From contig NZ_SSBK01000025.1 of NCBI RefSeq assembly GCF_004795035.1, positions 1 through 64,000 of the forward strand: DNA of 64,000 nucleotides, given 5' to 3'. Of the stretch, positions 1 to 7,866 are shown piece after piece. Position 1 is the stretch's first letter; each line of letters opens with the position of its first letter. Source of the stretch: Streptomyces sp. A0958 (lineage in GTDB: Bacteria > Actinomycetota > Actinomycetes > Streptomycetales > Streptomycetaceae). A program made the position numbers and the translations under genes. Below the pieces are notes generated by a model. That model saw only the letters and a list, made by a program, of their open reading frames with translations, searched no databases and was not told where the DNA came from.

Positions 1-60
1 ATCCACCTCGGCCTCACCCGAACCGACAACACCTGGCACCTCATCCCCGCCACCGCATAG
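1..60 (+). CDS. C-terminal end of an unidentified gene (partial)
   Basis: Frame 1 is open from the first base to a TAG at 58-60. It encodes the last 19 residues (IHLGLTRTDNTWHLIPATA) of a protein whose body lies outside the window. Nearly every third codon position is C, G or A as in real Streptomyces coding sequence, and a terminator-like hairpin follows at once. Too little is visible to assign a family. Confidence 0.6.
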   Translation: MHLGLTRTDNTWHLIPATA

Positions 61-66
61 CGAAAA

Positions 67-97
67 GGGGCCGTCCGGCCTGCGGCCGGACAGCCCC
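67..97 (+). terminator. Rho-independent-like hairpin
   Basis: Arms at 67-80 and 84-97 (GGGGCCGTCCGGCC / GGCCGGACAGCCCC) pair with one mismatch around a 3-nt loop, followed by an A-rich stretch and TTTT at 107-110. It sits between the preceding plus-strand gene and the minus-strand gene ending at 121, so it probably serves both convergent transcripts. Confidence 0.6.
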
Positions 98-120
98 CCA
101 ACAAGATTTTCAGCGGCCTT

Positions 121-831
121 CTAGACGCCCAGGCGGTGGCGGCGGCGCCACGCGACCACCGCCGCACCGGCCCCCGTCACCACGATGAAGCCCATCGCCA
201 CGAGGAACGCGGGCGAGGTGGGCGAGGATGCCTCGCTGCCCGCCACGACGTACGCGGCCGTGTTCGGGATCGATCCCAGGCCGGTGGCCACCAGGAACGG
301 CGGATAGCCCATGCGGGAGACGGCGGCACAGTAGTTGGCGGCGGCGAACGGCACCCCGGGGAAGAGGCGCAGCGCCAGCATCGAGCGGAAGCCGTGCCGG
401 CTCAGCTGCCCGTCCGCCGCCCGCAGCCAGCGCCCGCGCACCAGGGTGCGCAGCGCTTCCTGGCCCAGCACCCGGCCCAGCATGAAGGAGACCCCCGCGC
501 CCAGAACCGTGCCCGCCAGCGCGGCCGCGAGACCCGCCTGCGAGCCGAACAGCGCGCCCGCCGCGAGGTTGAGCAGCGGCCGCGGCACGAAGGCCACCGT
601 GCAGACGCCGTACGCGAGTCCGAAGAGCACGACCGCCGCGGTGCCGCCGTTCAGCTGCGCGGGCCAGCCGGACGACAGCAGCCGTTGCGGCTCCAGGAGC
701 AGCATCGTCGTCGCGGCGCCCAGCAGCACCGCGACGAGCAGCGAGAGCCGGGACCACGGCGAGAGCAGCACCCGCGTGCAGCGCACGGCGAGACCGGGGG
801 CGGGGCGGGTGACGGTGACGGGGTCGAGCAT
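121..831 (-). CDS. TVP38/TMEM64 (VTT-domain) membrane protein
   Basis: The product is a 236-residue polytopic membrane protein, with a hydrophobic segment near residues 18-40, another near 50-75, and helices through the C-terminus. The central part carries the VTT/SNARE-associated pattern: a helix rich in small residues with FVPRPLLNLAAGALFG, then a GxxxGA helix and LALRLFPGVPFAAANYCAAV. DedA-like proteins share this re-entrant-loop fold, linked in the family to lipid scrambling or membrane homeostasis. The start is ATG 831; an upstream in-frame GTG would add 33 residues without hydrophobic or conserved character. It is divergent from the tuf3 leader. A second protein of the same superfamily (DedA) lies at 6.5 kb. 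Confidence 0.8.
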   Translation of the reverse strand: MLDPVTVTRPAPGLAVRCTRVLLSPWSRLSLLVAVLLGAATTMLLLEPQRLLSSGWPAQLNGGTAAVVLFGLAYGVCTVAFVPRPLLNLAAGALFGSQAGLAAALAGTVLGAGVSFMLGRVLGQEALRTLVRGRWLRAADGQLSRHGFRSMLALRLFPGVPFAAANYCAAVSRMGYPPFLVATGLGSIPNTAAYVVAGSEASSPTSPAFLVAMGFIVVTGAGAAVVAWRRRHRLGV

Positions 832-992
832 TCGGGGAGAGTAACCGACACGGGCATGTGATCGCCGTAATGCTCCACCGGACACCGCGGTGGCCCGCTG
901 AGTGGCCCCGCGCCCGAACCCCGCGCCCAATGCCCCTGGCCCCCGCCGTAATTCGCTCGACGGGCCGAGGGACCGTCGGAGATGATCGGGCC

Positions 993-1127
993 ATGTTCCG
1001 GTACGCCTTCCTCGCAGCGCAGTCCGCAGTCGCGGACACGCCGAAGGCTGCCGTGAACACCGTGGCAGCAGCAGTCGCCGCAGCGTGCACCGCTGCCGCG
1101 GCGCCCCTCGGCGGCGCCCGAAGCTGA
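993..1127 (+). CDS. Ala-rich 44-aa leader ORF upstream of EF-Tu3
   Basis: A short ORF of 44 residues, 18 of them alanine. Six of the 18 are GCA codons, which are rare in this GC-rich genome, including three in a row. A GGAG lies 11 nt before the ATG, a loose spacing, and a possible -10 (TAATTC) is at 949-954. Its TGA stop overlaps the first bases of a perfect 10-bp hairpin that stands between it and tuf3. This layout looks like a leader peptide plus attenuator. No homology is recognised. It could also be a chance ORF, so translation is an inference. Confidence 0.35.
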   Translation: MFRYAFLAAQSAVADTPKAAVNTVAAAVAAACTAAAAPLGGARS

Positions 1128-1168
1128 CCCTCCCCCGACTGTCCGGCGGACCCCGCGAGGGGAGGGTC
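1126..1168 (+). promoter_or_regulatory. Hairpin between leader ORF and tuf3 (possible attenuator)
   Basis: Arms at 1126-1135 (GACCCTCCCC) and 1159-1168 (GGGGAGGGTC) are perfectly complementary, with a 23-nt loop that could itself fold. The 5' arm begins inside the leader stop codon, so a ribosome finishing or stalling on the leader would change its folding. No U-tract follows, as is common in Streptomyces. The tuf3 start is 51 nt downstream. Confidence 0.45.
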
Positions 1169-1219
1169 GGCCGGGCCCCGGGGTCCTCACGTCACGCTTC
1201 GCATCCCAAGGAATCAACC

Positions 1220-2401
1220 ATGCCCAAGACGGCCTACGTGCGCACCAAGCCGCACCTCAACATCGGCACCATGGGTCACGTCGACCACGGCAAGACGACC
1301 CTGACCGCCGCCATCACCAAGGTCCTCAGCGACCGGGGCACCGGCACCTTCGTCCCCTTCGACCGCATCGACCGGGCGCCGGAGGAGGCGCAGCGCGGCA
1401 TCACCATCAACATCGCGCACGTCGAGTACGAGACCGGCACCCGGCACTACGCCCACGTCGACATGCCGGGACACGCCGACTACATCAAGAACATGGTCAC
1501 GGGCGCCGCCCAGCTCGACGGGGCGATCCTCGTCGTCTCCGCGCTCGACGGGATCATGCCGCAGACCGCCGAGCACGTGCTGCTCGCCCGCCAGGTGGGC
1601 GTCGACCACATCGTCGTCGCCCTGAACAAGGCGGACGCCGTCGCCGACGGCGAGGACGCGGTGCTGACCGACCTGGTCGAGCTGGAGGTGCGCGAGCTGC
1701 TGTCCGCGCACGGCTACGGCGGCGACACCGCGCCCGTCGTGCGGGTGTCGGGCCTGCGGGCGCTGGAGGGCGACCCGCGCTGGACCGGGGCGGTCGAGGC
1801 GCTGCTCGACGCCGTCGACACGTACGTACCGATGCCGGTGCGCTACACCGACGCGCCGTTCCTGCTGTCGGTGGAGAACGTTCTGACCATCACCGGCCGG
1901 GGCACGGTCGTCACCGGTGCCGTGGAGCGCGGCAGGGTCCGCGTCGGTGACCGGGTGTCGGTGCTCGGCGCGGACACCGAGACGGTCGTCACCGGCCTGG
2001 AGACCTTCGGCAAGCCGATGGAGTCCGCCGAGGCCGGCGACAACGTCGCGCTGCTCCTGCGCGGCGTCGAGCGCGACCGGGTGCGCCGCGGGCACGTCGT
2101 CGCGGCGCCGGGCAGCGTCACACCGAGCCGGCGCTTCACCGCGCAGGTGTACGTCCTGTCGGGGCACGAGGGCGGCCGTACCACCCCGGTCGCCACCGGG
2201 TACCGCCCGCAGTTCCACATCCGCACGGCCGACGTGGTCGGCGACGTGGACCTCGGCGAGGCGGCGGTCGCGCTGCCCGGTGAGACGGTCACCATGACCG
2301 TCGAGCTGGGCCGGGACGTCCCGCTGGAGCCGGGCCTCGGCTTCGCGATCCGCGAGGGCGGCCGCACGGTCGGCGCGGGCACCGTCACGGAGCTGCTCTG
2401 A
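1220..2401 (+). CDS. tuf3: Elongation factor EF-Tu3
   Basis: The product is a 393-residue translational GTPase, full length for EF-Tu. The P-loop GHVDHGKT is at residues 19-26, switch I RGITI near 59-63, DMPGH at 81-85 and NKAD at 136-139; domains II (ITGRGTVVTG) and III follow. It is clearly diverged from housekeeping EF-Tu: DCPGH has become DMPGH, NKCD-type has become NKAD, and G5 reads SGL. Streptomyces carries such a divergent tuf3, which established work links to stringent or starvation conditions, whereas tuf1 sits in the rpsL operon. This copy stands alone, with no rps or fus genes beside it, which fits tuf3. The ATG is chosen because MPKTAYVRTKPHLNIGT matches the family start; AAGGAA lies just upstream. 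A perfect terminator hairpin follows. Confidence 0.93.
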   Translation: MPKTAYVRTKPHLNIGTMGHVDHGKTTLTAAITKVLSDRGTGTFVPFDRIDRAPEEAQRGITINIAHVEYETGTRHYAHVDMPGHADYIKNMVTGAAQLDGAILVVSALDGIMPQTAEHVLLARQVGVDHIVVALNKADAVADGEDAVLTDLVELEVRELLSAHGYGGDTAPVVRVSGLRALEGDPRWTGAVEALLDAVDTYVPMPVRYTDAPFLLSVENVLTITGRGTVVTGAVERGRVRVGDRVSVLGADTETVVTGLETFGKPMESAEAGDNVALLLRGVERDRVRRGHVVAAPGSVTPSRRFTAQVYVLSGHEGGRTTPVATGYRPQFHIRTADVVGDVDLGEAAVALPGETVTMTVELGRDVPLEPGLGFAIREGGRTVGAGTVTELL

Positions 2402-2417
2402 GCCGTGCGGGCCTTGC

Positions 2418-2454
2418 GGGCCCGCCTCCCACCGAACCCGGGGGAGGCGGGCCC
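2418..2454 (+). terminator. Terminator after tuf3
   Basis: A perfect 13-bp stem (GGGCCCGCCTCCC at 2418-2430 with its complement at 2442-2454) around an 11-nt loop, starting 16 nt after the tuf3 stop. It isolates tuf3 from the methyltransferase-like gene that starts at 2498. Confidence 0.8.
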
Positions 2455-2497
2455 GCCGCCGTACGGACCGGCTGACCGCACCCCGCACAATGGGGGA

Positions 2498-3343
2498 GTG
2501 AACGAGTCGATACCCGTCATCCGCGACGTGGACCACGGCACCGCCCGTCTGCTCCCGGACGTGGACCGGGAGCGGGCCTGGCTGCTGACGGTCGACGGCG
2601 CGCCGCAGTCGTACGTCGACCTCGACGCGCCCGAGCACCTGGAATTCGAGTACGCGCGGCGCCTCGGCCACGTCGTGGACTGCGCGGCGGAGCCGGGCGA
2701 GCCGCTGGACGTCCTGCACCTGGGCGGCGGCGGCCTCACGCTGCCCCGCTATGTCGCGGCCACCAGGCCCGGCTCCCGGCAGGAGGTCGCGGACGCGGAC
2801 CGCGGGCTGCTCGCCCTGGTCGCCGAGCACCTGCCGCTGCCGGACCGCAGCGGCATCACCGTGCACGCGGCGGACGCCCGCGCCCAGCTGGAGGAAACCG
2901 CCCCCGGCTCGGTGGACCTCCTGGTCGCGGACGTCTTCGGCGGCTCCCGGGTGCCCGCCCACCTCACCTCCGTCCCGTACGCGAGGGCGGCGGCGCGGGC
3001 GCTGCGCCCGGACGGGATCTACGCCGCCAACCTCGCCGACGGGCCGCCGTTCGGCTTCCTGCGCTCGCAGCTGGCCACCTTCGCGACCGTCTTCGACGAG
3101 CTGGCGCTGATCGCGGAGCCGGGCGTGCTGCGCGGCCGGCGCTTCGGCAACGTGGTGCTCGTCGCCTCCCGCTCCCCGTTCGACACGGCGGCCCTCACCC
3201 GCCGCTGCGCGGCCGACGCGTTCGCGGCGCGGGTGGAGTACGGCGACGCGCTGGCCGCGTTCGTCAAGGGCGCCCGGCCGGTCGGTGACGAGGACGCGGT
3301 CGCCTCACCCGAGCCGCCCGACGGCGCCTTCCGCATCGGCTGA
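2498..3343 (+). CDS. Spermidine-synthase-like / class I SAM methyltransferase-fold protein
   Basis: The product has 281 residues and the Rossmann core of the spermidine synthase family. HLGGGGLTLPRYVA (about residues 75-88) is the nucleotide-binding glycine loop, an acidic residue ends the next strand (EVADAD), AADAR follows, and VDLLVADVFGG is the strand carrying the family aspartate. The polyamine-site acidic residues of true SpeE are not evident, so an aminopropyl- or methyltransferase of unknown substrate is the safer reading. Streptomyces carries several such fused-MerR/SpeE-like stand-alone proteins. The start is GTG 2498: a CACAAT -10-like hexamer lies 7 nt before it, fitting a leaderless mRNA. 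The 3' end overlaps the convergent MFS gene by 39 bp. Confidence 0.72.
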   Translation: MNESIPVIRDVDHGTARLLPDVDRERAWLLTVDGAPQSYVDLDAPEHLEFEYARRLGHVVDCAAEPGEPLDVLHLGGGGLTLPRYVAATRPGSRQEVADADRGLLALVAEHLPLPDRSGITVHAADARAQLEETAPGSVDLLVADVFGGSRVPAHLTSVPYARAAARALRPDGIYAANLADGPPFGFLRSQLATFATVFDELALIAEPGVLRGRRFGNVVLVASRSPFDTAALTRRCAADAFAARVEYGDALAAFVKGARPVGDEDAVASPEPPDGAFRIG

Positions 3344-4618
3344 CGTGGGCGGCGCCACCGTCTGGGCGGCCACCTCGACGGACGCGGTCCGCCGGGTCAG
3401 GTTCCGTACGTCGGGCACGAACAGCACCGCTCCCGTGACCAGCACGACCAGCCCCGCGCACCCCCACAGCGCCTGGCCGCGCCCGACCATCGACTCGACG
3501 GGTCCGGCGAGCGCGGTGGCGACCGGCACCATGGCCACCGAGCCGAACCAGTCGTAGGCGGAGACGCGGGAGAGCTTCTCCTCCGGGATCTCCTGGTGCA
3601 TGGCCGTCATCCAGGAGACGCCGAACACCTCGATGGCCGTGCCGCTGACGAACATCACCGCGCACAGCCCGGCGGCGGACAGCGGCACGGCGAGCCCGGC
3701 GGACGGCAGGGCGAGCGGGAAGACGCAGAGGGTTCCGGCCAGCAGCAGCCGGCGTGGCTTCCACCGCGTCATCAGCAGCGCCCCGGCCAGGTTGCCGACG
3801 CCGAACGCGGCGAGCGCGAAGCCCCAGGGCCGGGCGCCGCCCAGTTCGTCGCGGGCGACCAGCGGCCCGTAGACCGCCTCGGCGGCCCCGACGGCGGCGA
3901 CCACCACGGAGAACTGGGCCACGATGGCCCAGAGCCACGGGCGGCCGGTGAACTCCTGCCAGCCGTCCCGCAGGTCCGCGAGCAGCCCGCCCCCGGGCTC
4001 CCGGGACGGGATGTGGCTGACGTCGAGGAAGGCGCGCAGCGCGCCGGCCACCGCGAAGGCGGCGGCGTCCACGGCGAGCACCCAGCCCGGGTCCATCGCC
4101 GCGATCATGGCGCCGCCGAGCGCCGCACCGCCGATGGCGGCGCCCTGGGTGGACATCCGGAACAGCGCGAAGGCGCGGCTCGCCTGCTCGCCGCTGACGC
4201 TCGACATCAGCATGCCCTCGGCCGCCGGGCTGAAGAAGGCCTGCCCGGTGCCGCACAGCGCGGTGAGCAGCATCATCTGCCACAGTCGCGGGTCGCCGGC
4301 CAGGACCAGCAGGGCGAAGAGGCCCTGCGAGACACAGTTGAGGGCGTTGGCCGCGACCATCACCCGGTGGCGCGGAAGCCGGTCCGCGATCGCCCCGCCG
4401 ATCAGCAGGAATAGCACCAGCGGCACCGTCCTGGCCGCCGCCACGAGACCGACGTCGCCGCCGTCGCCGCCCGCCTGGAGAACCGCGAACGCCGCCGCGA
4501 TCAGCGCGCCGTGGGTACCCAGGGCCGTGATGATCGAGGCGGCGGTCAGCAGCCGGTAGTTGCGGCCCGCCGGGGCGGGGCGGGCGGAGCGGGGTACGGG
4601 GGCGGCTGCGTCGGTCAC
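3305..4618 (-). CDS. MFS transporter, EntS/multidrug exporter-like
   Basis: The product has 437 residues with 10-12 predicted membrane helices, and GGAIADRLPRHRVMVAAN is the typical MFS loop between TM2 and TM3. The pattern LGTHGALIAAAFAVLQ... and RPWLWAIVAQFSVV before the second six-helix half resembles the EntS/MFS_3 family, which exports siderophores or drugs by proton antiport. No siderophore or resistance genes are adjacent, so the substrate is open. The GTG start at 4618 gives a short hydrophilic N-terminus before TM1. The last 39 bp overlap the convergent upstream gene. Confidence 0.85.
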   Translation of the reverse strand: MTDAAAPVPRSARPAPAGRNYRLLTAASIITALGTHGALIAAAFAVLQAGGDGGDVGLVAAARTVPLVLFLLIGGAIADRLPRHRVMVAANALNCVSQGLFALLVLAGDPRLWQMMLLTALCGTGQAFFSPAAEGMLMSSVSGEQASRAFALFRMSTQGAAIGGAALGGAMIAAMDPGWVLAVDAAAFAVAGALRAFLDVSHIPSREPGGGLLADLRDGWQEFTGRPWLWAIVAQFSVVVAAVGAAEAVYGPLVARDELGGARPWGFALAAFGVGNLAGALLMTRWKPRRLLLAGTLCVFPLALPSAGLAVPLSAAGLCAVMFVSGTAIEVFGVSWMTAMHQEIPEEKLSRVSAYDWFGSVAMVPVATALAGPVESMVGRGQALWGCAGLVVLVTGAVLFVPDVRNLTRRTASVEVAAQTVAPPTSADAEGAVGRLG

Positions 4619-4669
4619 TCAGGGACTATCGCGGCCGCGGCCCGGTTGTGCAAATGGGTTCCCGCGGGG

Positions 4670-5743
4670 TCAGGAATCGGTGTCGGTGATCTCCACCAGG
4701 CGCACCGTGCTGAGGATCTTCTGGATCGTCGCGTCCGGCAGCTCGTCCTTGACCCCGGCGGCGGCGTACAGCACCCAGGAGGAGAACGCGCCGGAGCTGT
4801 TCTTGAAGGTGAAGGCGTACGACTTGCCGTCGCTGTCGCACTTCTTCTTCTTGGTGACGTTGGGCGCGGTGGCGGTGACCAGGCTCCCCGTCAGCCCCGA
4901 CTTGGTGGTGTACTGCTTGGCCTTGCTGATCTTGATGGTCTTCTTCGGCATGTGCTGCGCGTACGCGGCCCACGCCCAGGTGCCCGCCTCGTTCCGGGCG
5001 TTCACATCGGCGTCCTTGGCGCCCTGGGCGCCGCGCGTGCCGGTGCCGGCCAGGCTGTAGGTCTCGTCGGTGCCGTCCTTGTCGGAGTCGTCGACGCACC
5101 ACTTGCTCTTCAGGTCCGCCGGCGCGGTGAACCCGATGAGCGGCGGCTTGTCCTCCTTCGATTCGTCCTCGAAGTAGGAGAACGTGGTCGGGGACAGGAC
5201 CTCCCAGTCACCGGGCACGTCGAACTGGGTGCCCCACTTGGGGTTCGTCACGACCTTCCAGCCCGCGATGAGCGGCTTGGCGTCCTCGTCGCCGCGCGGG
5301 TTCGCCACGGGCGAGGAGGCGGAGGCGGACGGCTTCGCGGGCGCGGACGACTTCGTGTCGTCGGCGACGTTCTTGCCGTCCTTGTCGTCCCCGTCCTTGT
5401 TCAGTACGACGACACCGGTGACCGCGGCGGCCACCACGACCGCGGTCGCCGCGACGATGGCCACGACGGTCGTCTTCTTCTTGTCGTTGCCGGGCTGCGG
5501 TCCGCCGGGACCGGGTGCCGCGTACTGCGAAACGGTCGGCTGCTGGTACGGATTGGGCTGGCCGTAGTCCCCCGGTCCGCCCTGCTGCGGGTAGCCGTAA
5601 CCGGGCTGCTGCTGCGGGCCCGTCTGCTGGTACCCAGGCTGCTGATAGGGATTCGGCTGCTGGTAACCCGGCTGCTGGTACGGGTTCTGGTTCTGGTCCT
5701 GCGGGTTCTGCTCGCCCCCGGGCGGCTGCTGTCCTGGCCACAT
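4670..5743 (-). CDS. Membrane-anchored secreted protein with Pro/Gln/Tyr-rich N-terminus
   Basis: The product has 357 residues. Residues 1-85 are a cytoplasmic low-complexity tract with repeated NPYQQPGYQQ-type units. After a KKK stop-transfer-like patch comes one strong membrane helix (VVAIVAATAVVVAAAVTGVVV, about residues 92-112 when counted from KKKT), then an Asp/Lys/Ser/Ala-rich linker and an extracellular domain of about 200 residues ending KILSTVRLVEITDTDS. The domain has two well-separated Cys (SKWCVDD and KKKCDSD) that could form a disulfide. This Q/P/Y-rich tail, single TM and sensor-like outer domain are common in Streptomyces, but no function is known. The ATG at 5743 is used because MWPGQQPP is the usual beginning of such tails. 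Confidence 0.75.
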   Translation of the reverse strand: MWPGQQPPGGEQNPQDQNQNPYQQPGYQQPNPYQQPGYQQTGPQQQPGYGYPQQGGPGDYGQPNPYQQPTVSQYAAPGPGGPQPGNDKKKTTVVAIVAATAVVVAAAVTGVVVLNKDGDDKDGKNVADDTKSSAPAKPSASASSPVANPRGDEDAKPLIAGWKVVTNPKWGTQFDVPGDWEVLSPTTFSYFEDESKEDKPPLIGFTAPADLKSKWCVDDSDKDGTDETYSLAGTGTRGAQGAKDADVNARNEAGTWAWAAYAQHMPKKTIKISKAKQYTTKSGLTGSLVTATAPNVTKKKKCDSDGKSYAFTFKNSSGAFSSWVLYAAAGVKDELPDATIQKILSTVRLVEITDTDS

Positions 5744-5866
5744 GGCGAGTAACGATAGAGGTGCCCCGCCAGGCGTGCTACGCCCGCCCCCGTGTGCGAA
5801 CGGTGAAGGTGAGGGGCGGGCGGGGCGGGGCGTCGGCCGACGAGGCATGGCCAAAGTGTTCTACTC

Positions 5867-6337
5867 ATGAGTAACATCTCGCGCATGAGCGCTGAACAGA
5901 TGACCGCGGGCGAGATGCTCGCCGCCACGGTCCCCATGGTCCGGACCCTCGACCTCGAATTCCTGGAGACCACCGCGGACCGCGCGGTGGTCCGCATGCC
6001 GGACCAGGCCGACTACCACAACCACGTCGGCGGGCCGCACGCCGGAGCCATGTTCACGCTGGCGGAGTCGGCGAGCGGCGCCATCGTCATCGCCGCCTTC
6101 GGAGACCAGCTGACCCGGGCCGTACCGCTCGCGGTGAGCGCCGAGATCGGCTACAAGAAGCTGGCCATGGGCGAGGTCACCGCCACCGCCACCCTCGGCC
6201 GCCCCGCAGCCGAGGTCGTCGCCGAACTCGACGCCGGCGAGCGCCCCGAGTTCCCGGTGGCCGTGCAGATCCAGCGCGCGGACGGTGCCGTGACCGGCGA
6301 GATGACCGTCGTCTGGACGCTGCGCCCGAACTCCTGA
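5867..6337 (+). CDS. Hot-dog fold thioesterase (DUF4442/PaaI-like)
   Basis: The product is 156 residues, the usual length of the family. The hot-dog signature HNHVGGPHAGAMFTLAESA places the long central helix after an HxGG turn (about residues 52-70), and the sheet finishes with GEMTVVWTLRPN. Family members hydrolyse acyl-CoA or acyl-carrier thioesters or act as catabolic proofreading enzymes; the substrate cannot be told here. The start is ATG 5867. An in-frame ATG at 5885 is an alternative that loses six residues outside the fold. It is divergent from the secreted protein, with about 120 bp between the two starts. Confidence 0.8.
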   Translation: MSNISRMSAEQMTAGEMLAATVPMVRTLDLEFLETTADRAVVRMPDQADYHNHVGGPHAGAMFTLAESASGAIVIAAFGDQLTRAVPLAVSAEIGYKKLAMGEVTATATLGRPAAEVVAELDAGERPEFPVAVQIQRADGAVTGEMTVVWTLRPNS

Positions 6338-6353
6338 CCTCGGGTAGGGACCG

Positions 6354-6392
6354 AAGGGCCGTCGTGCACCCGGAAGGGGCGGGGCGGCCCTT
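6354..6392. terminator. Inverted repeat after the thioesterase gene
   Basis: Eight-bp arms AAGGGCCG (6354-6361) and CGGCCCTT (6385-6392) with a 23-nt GC-rich spacer, 16 nt after the stop codon. It may act as a weak terminator before the DedA gene. Confidence 0.4.
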
Positions 6393-6487
6393 GGCGCTGT
6401 CCGGCCCGGCGACGCGCCGGGTAGGCTTCCCGGTGCGCCGATGAGCTGTCCGGCGGGCGAGACGACATCACTACGGAGGAACCGGCG

Positions 6488-7150
6488 TTGCACATCCAGG
6501 AGTGGCTGGAGACCGTTCCCGCGATCAGCGTGTACGTCCTGGTGGGCGTCGTCATCGGAGTGGAGAGTCTGGGCATCCCGCTGCCCGGCGAGATCGTCCT
6601 GATCAGCGCGGCGCTGCTGGCCGCCAGCCACGACGGCATCAACCCCTGGATTCTGGGTGCCTGCGCCACGGCGGGGGCCGTGGTCGGCGACTCCATCGGC
6701 TACGCCATCGGCCGCAAGGGCGGACGGCCGCTGCTGGCCTGGCTCGGCGGGAAGTTCCCCCGGCACTTCGGCGAGAGCCAGATCGCCCTGGCGGAGCGCT
6801 CGTTCCAGAAGTGGGGCATGTGGGCCGTCTTCTTCGGCCGCTTCGTCGCACTGCTGCGCATCTTCGCCGGTCCGCTGGCCGGTGTGCTGCACATGCCGTA
6901 CTGGAAGTTCCTGATCGCCAACGTGCTGGGCGGGATCGCCTGGGCGGGCGGCACCACGGCCGTCATCTACTCCGTGGGCGTCGTCGCCGAGGCCTGGCTC
7001 AAGCGGTTCTCCTACCTGGGCCTGGCCATCGCGGTCCTGATCGGGCTCGCCTCGATGCTGGTCCTCAAGAACCGCGCCAAGAAGGCCGCCGCCGCGCACT
7101 CCTCGTCCGCCGCCGAGCCGGAAGCGGGAACGGTGCCGGTCGCCGACTGA
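6488..7150 (+). CDS. DedA family membrane protein
   Basis: The product has 220 residues. SLGIPLPGEIVLISAALLA (from about residue 29) is the DedA re-entrant segment with the conserved Pro and Glu, and FFGRFVALLRIFAGPLAGVLHMPYWKFL (about residues 116-143) is the family signature with the conserved Arg residues. Three further hydrophobic helices follow, then a Lys/Ala-rich cytoplasmic tail. DedA proteins act as membrane transporters or lipid flippases that keep proton-motive force and envelope integrity. The TTG start is supported by a perfect GGAGGA 7 nt upstream. It ends 15 bp from the convergent carbonic-anhydrase gene. Confidence 0.9.
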   Translation: MHIQEWLETVPAISVYVLVGVVIGVESLGIPLPGEIVLISAALLAASHDGINPWILGACATAGAVVGDSIGYAIGRKGGRPLLAWLGGKFPRHFGESQIALAERSFQKWGMWAVFFGRFVALLRIFAGPLAGVLHMPYWKFLIANVLGGIAWAGGTTAVIYSVGVVAEAWLKRFSYLGLAIAVLIGLASMLVLKNRAKKAAAAHSSSAAEPEAGTVPVAD

Positions 7151-7165
7151 CCCGGCAGACGGTCC

Positions 7166-7705
7166 TCAGCCCTCGCGGCCTTCGCAGGCTTCGCGGTGGG
7201 CCTTGGCCAGCTCCACGTAACCGACCGCGTTGAAGCGGACGCCCTCCAGCTCCTCCTCGGTCAGCTGCCGCTTGACCTTCGCCGGTACGCCCGCCACCAG
7301 CGACCCCGGCGGGACGCGCATCCCCTGCGGGACGAGGGCCTGCGCCGCGACCAGCGAGCCCGCGCCGATATGGGCGCCGTTGAGGACGGTGGCCCCCATG
7401 CCGACCAGGACGTCGTCCTCGATGGTGCAGCCGTGCAGGACGGCGTTGTGCCCGACCGAGACCCGCTCGCCGACCGTCACGGTGAAGCCGGGGTCGACGT
7501 GGACGCTGCAGTTGTCCTGGATGTTGGAGTCCGCGCCGATGACGATGGGGCCGCAGTCCGCGCGCAGCACCGCCTGGTACCAGAGGCTGGAGCCCGCCGC
7601 CATGGTGATGTCACCGATCGCGACCGAGGTCGGCGCGGTGAACGCGTCCGGGTCGATGGACGGCTCCTTGCCGCCCATGGCCATGATCAACGCCTGTTCC
7701 GCCAT
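7166..7705 (-). CDS. Gamma carbonic anhydrase family protein
   Basis: The product is 179 residues built of hexapeptide repeats forming a left-handed beta helix. The zinc-binding histidine pattern is present: NIQDNCSVHVDPG, then VSVGHNAVLHGCTI. The C-terminal helix ends in KAHREACEGREG. The family includes true Zn/Fe carbonic anhydrases and related proteins (PaaY, CaiE, YrdA); activity cannot be decided from sequence alone. The ATG at 7705 has a strong GGAGG upstream, and the longer ORF adds a basic tail unlike the family. The start is divergent from another hexapeptide protein, with a 161-bp shared promoter region. Confidence 0.87.
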   Translation of the reverse strand: MAEQALIMAMGGKEPSIDPDAFTAPTSVAIGDITMAAGSSLWYQAVLRADCGPIVIGADSNIQDNCSVHVDPGFTVTVGERVSVGHNAVLHGCTIEDDVLVGMGATVLNGAHIGAGSLVAAQALVPQGMRVPPGSLVAGVPAKVKRQLTEEELEGVRFNAVGYVELAKAHREACEGREG

Positions 7706-7866
7706 CGCGCGTTCCTCCGTGCTCCGGTGCCGTGGGTCGCGGTGATCCGGTGGGAACCGGCCGTCCGCCGGGGAAACGGTATGCGACGTACGGGCGCGCC
7801 ACCGGCCTGTTGGGGTGAAGATCACAGGCCGGTGGAGCCGACGGCCCGGGGGGTGCGGACTACCGT

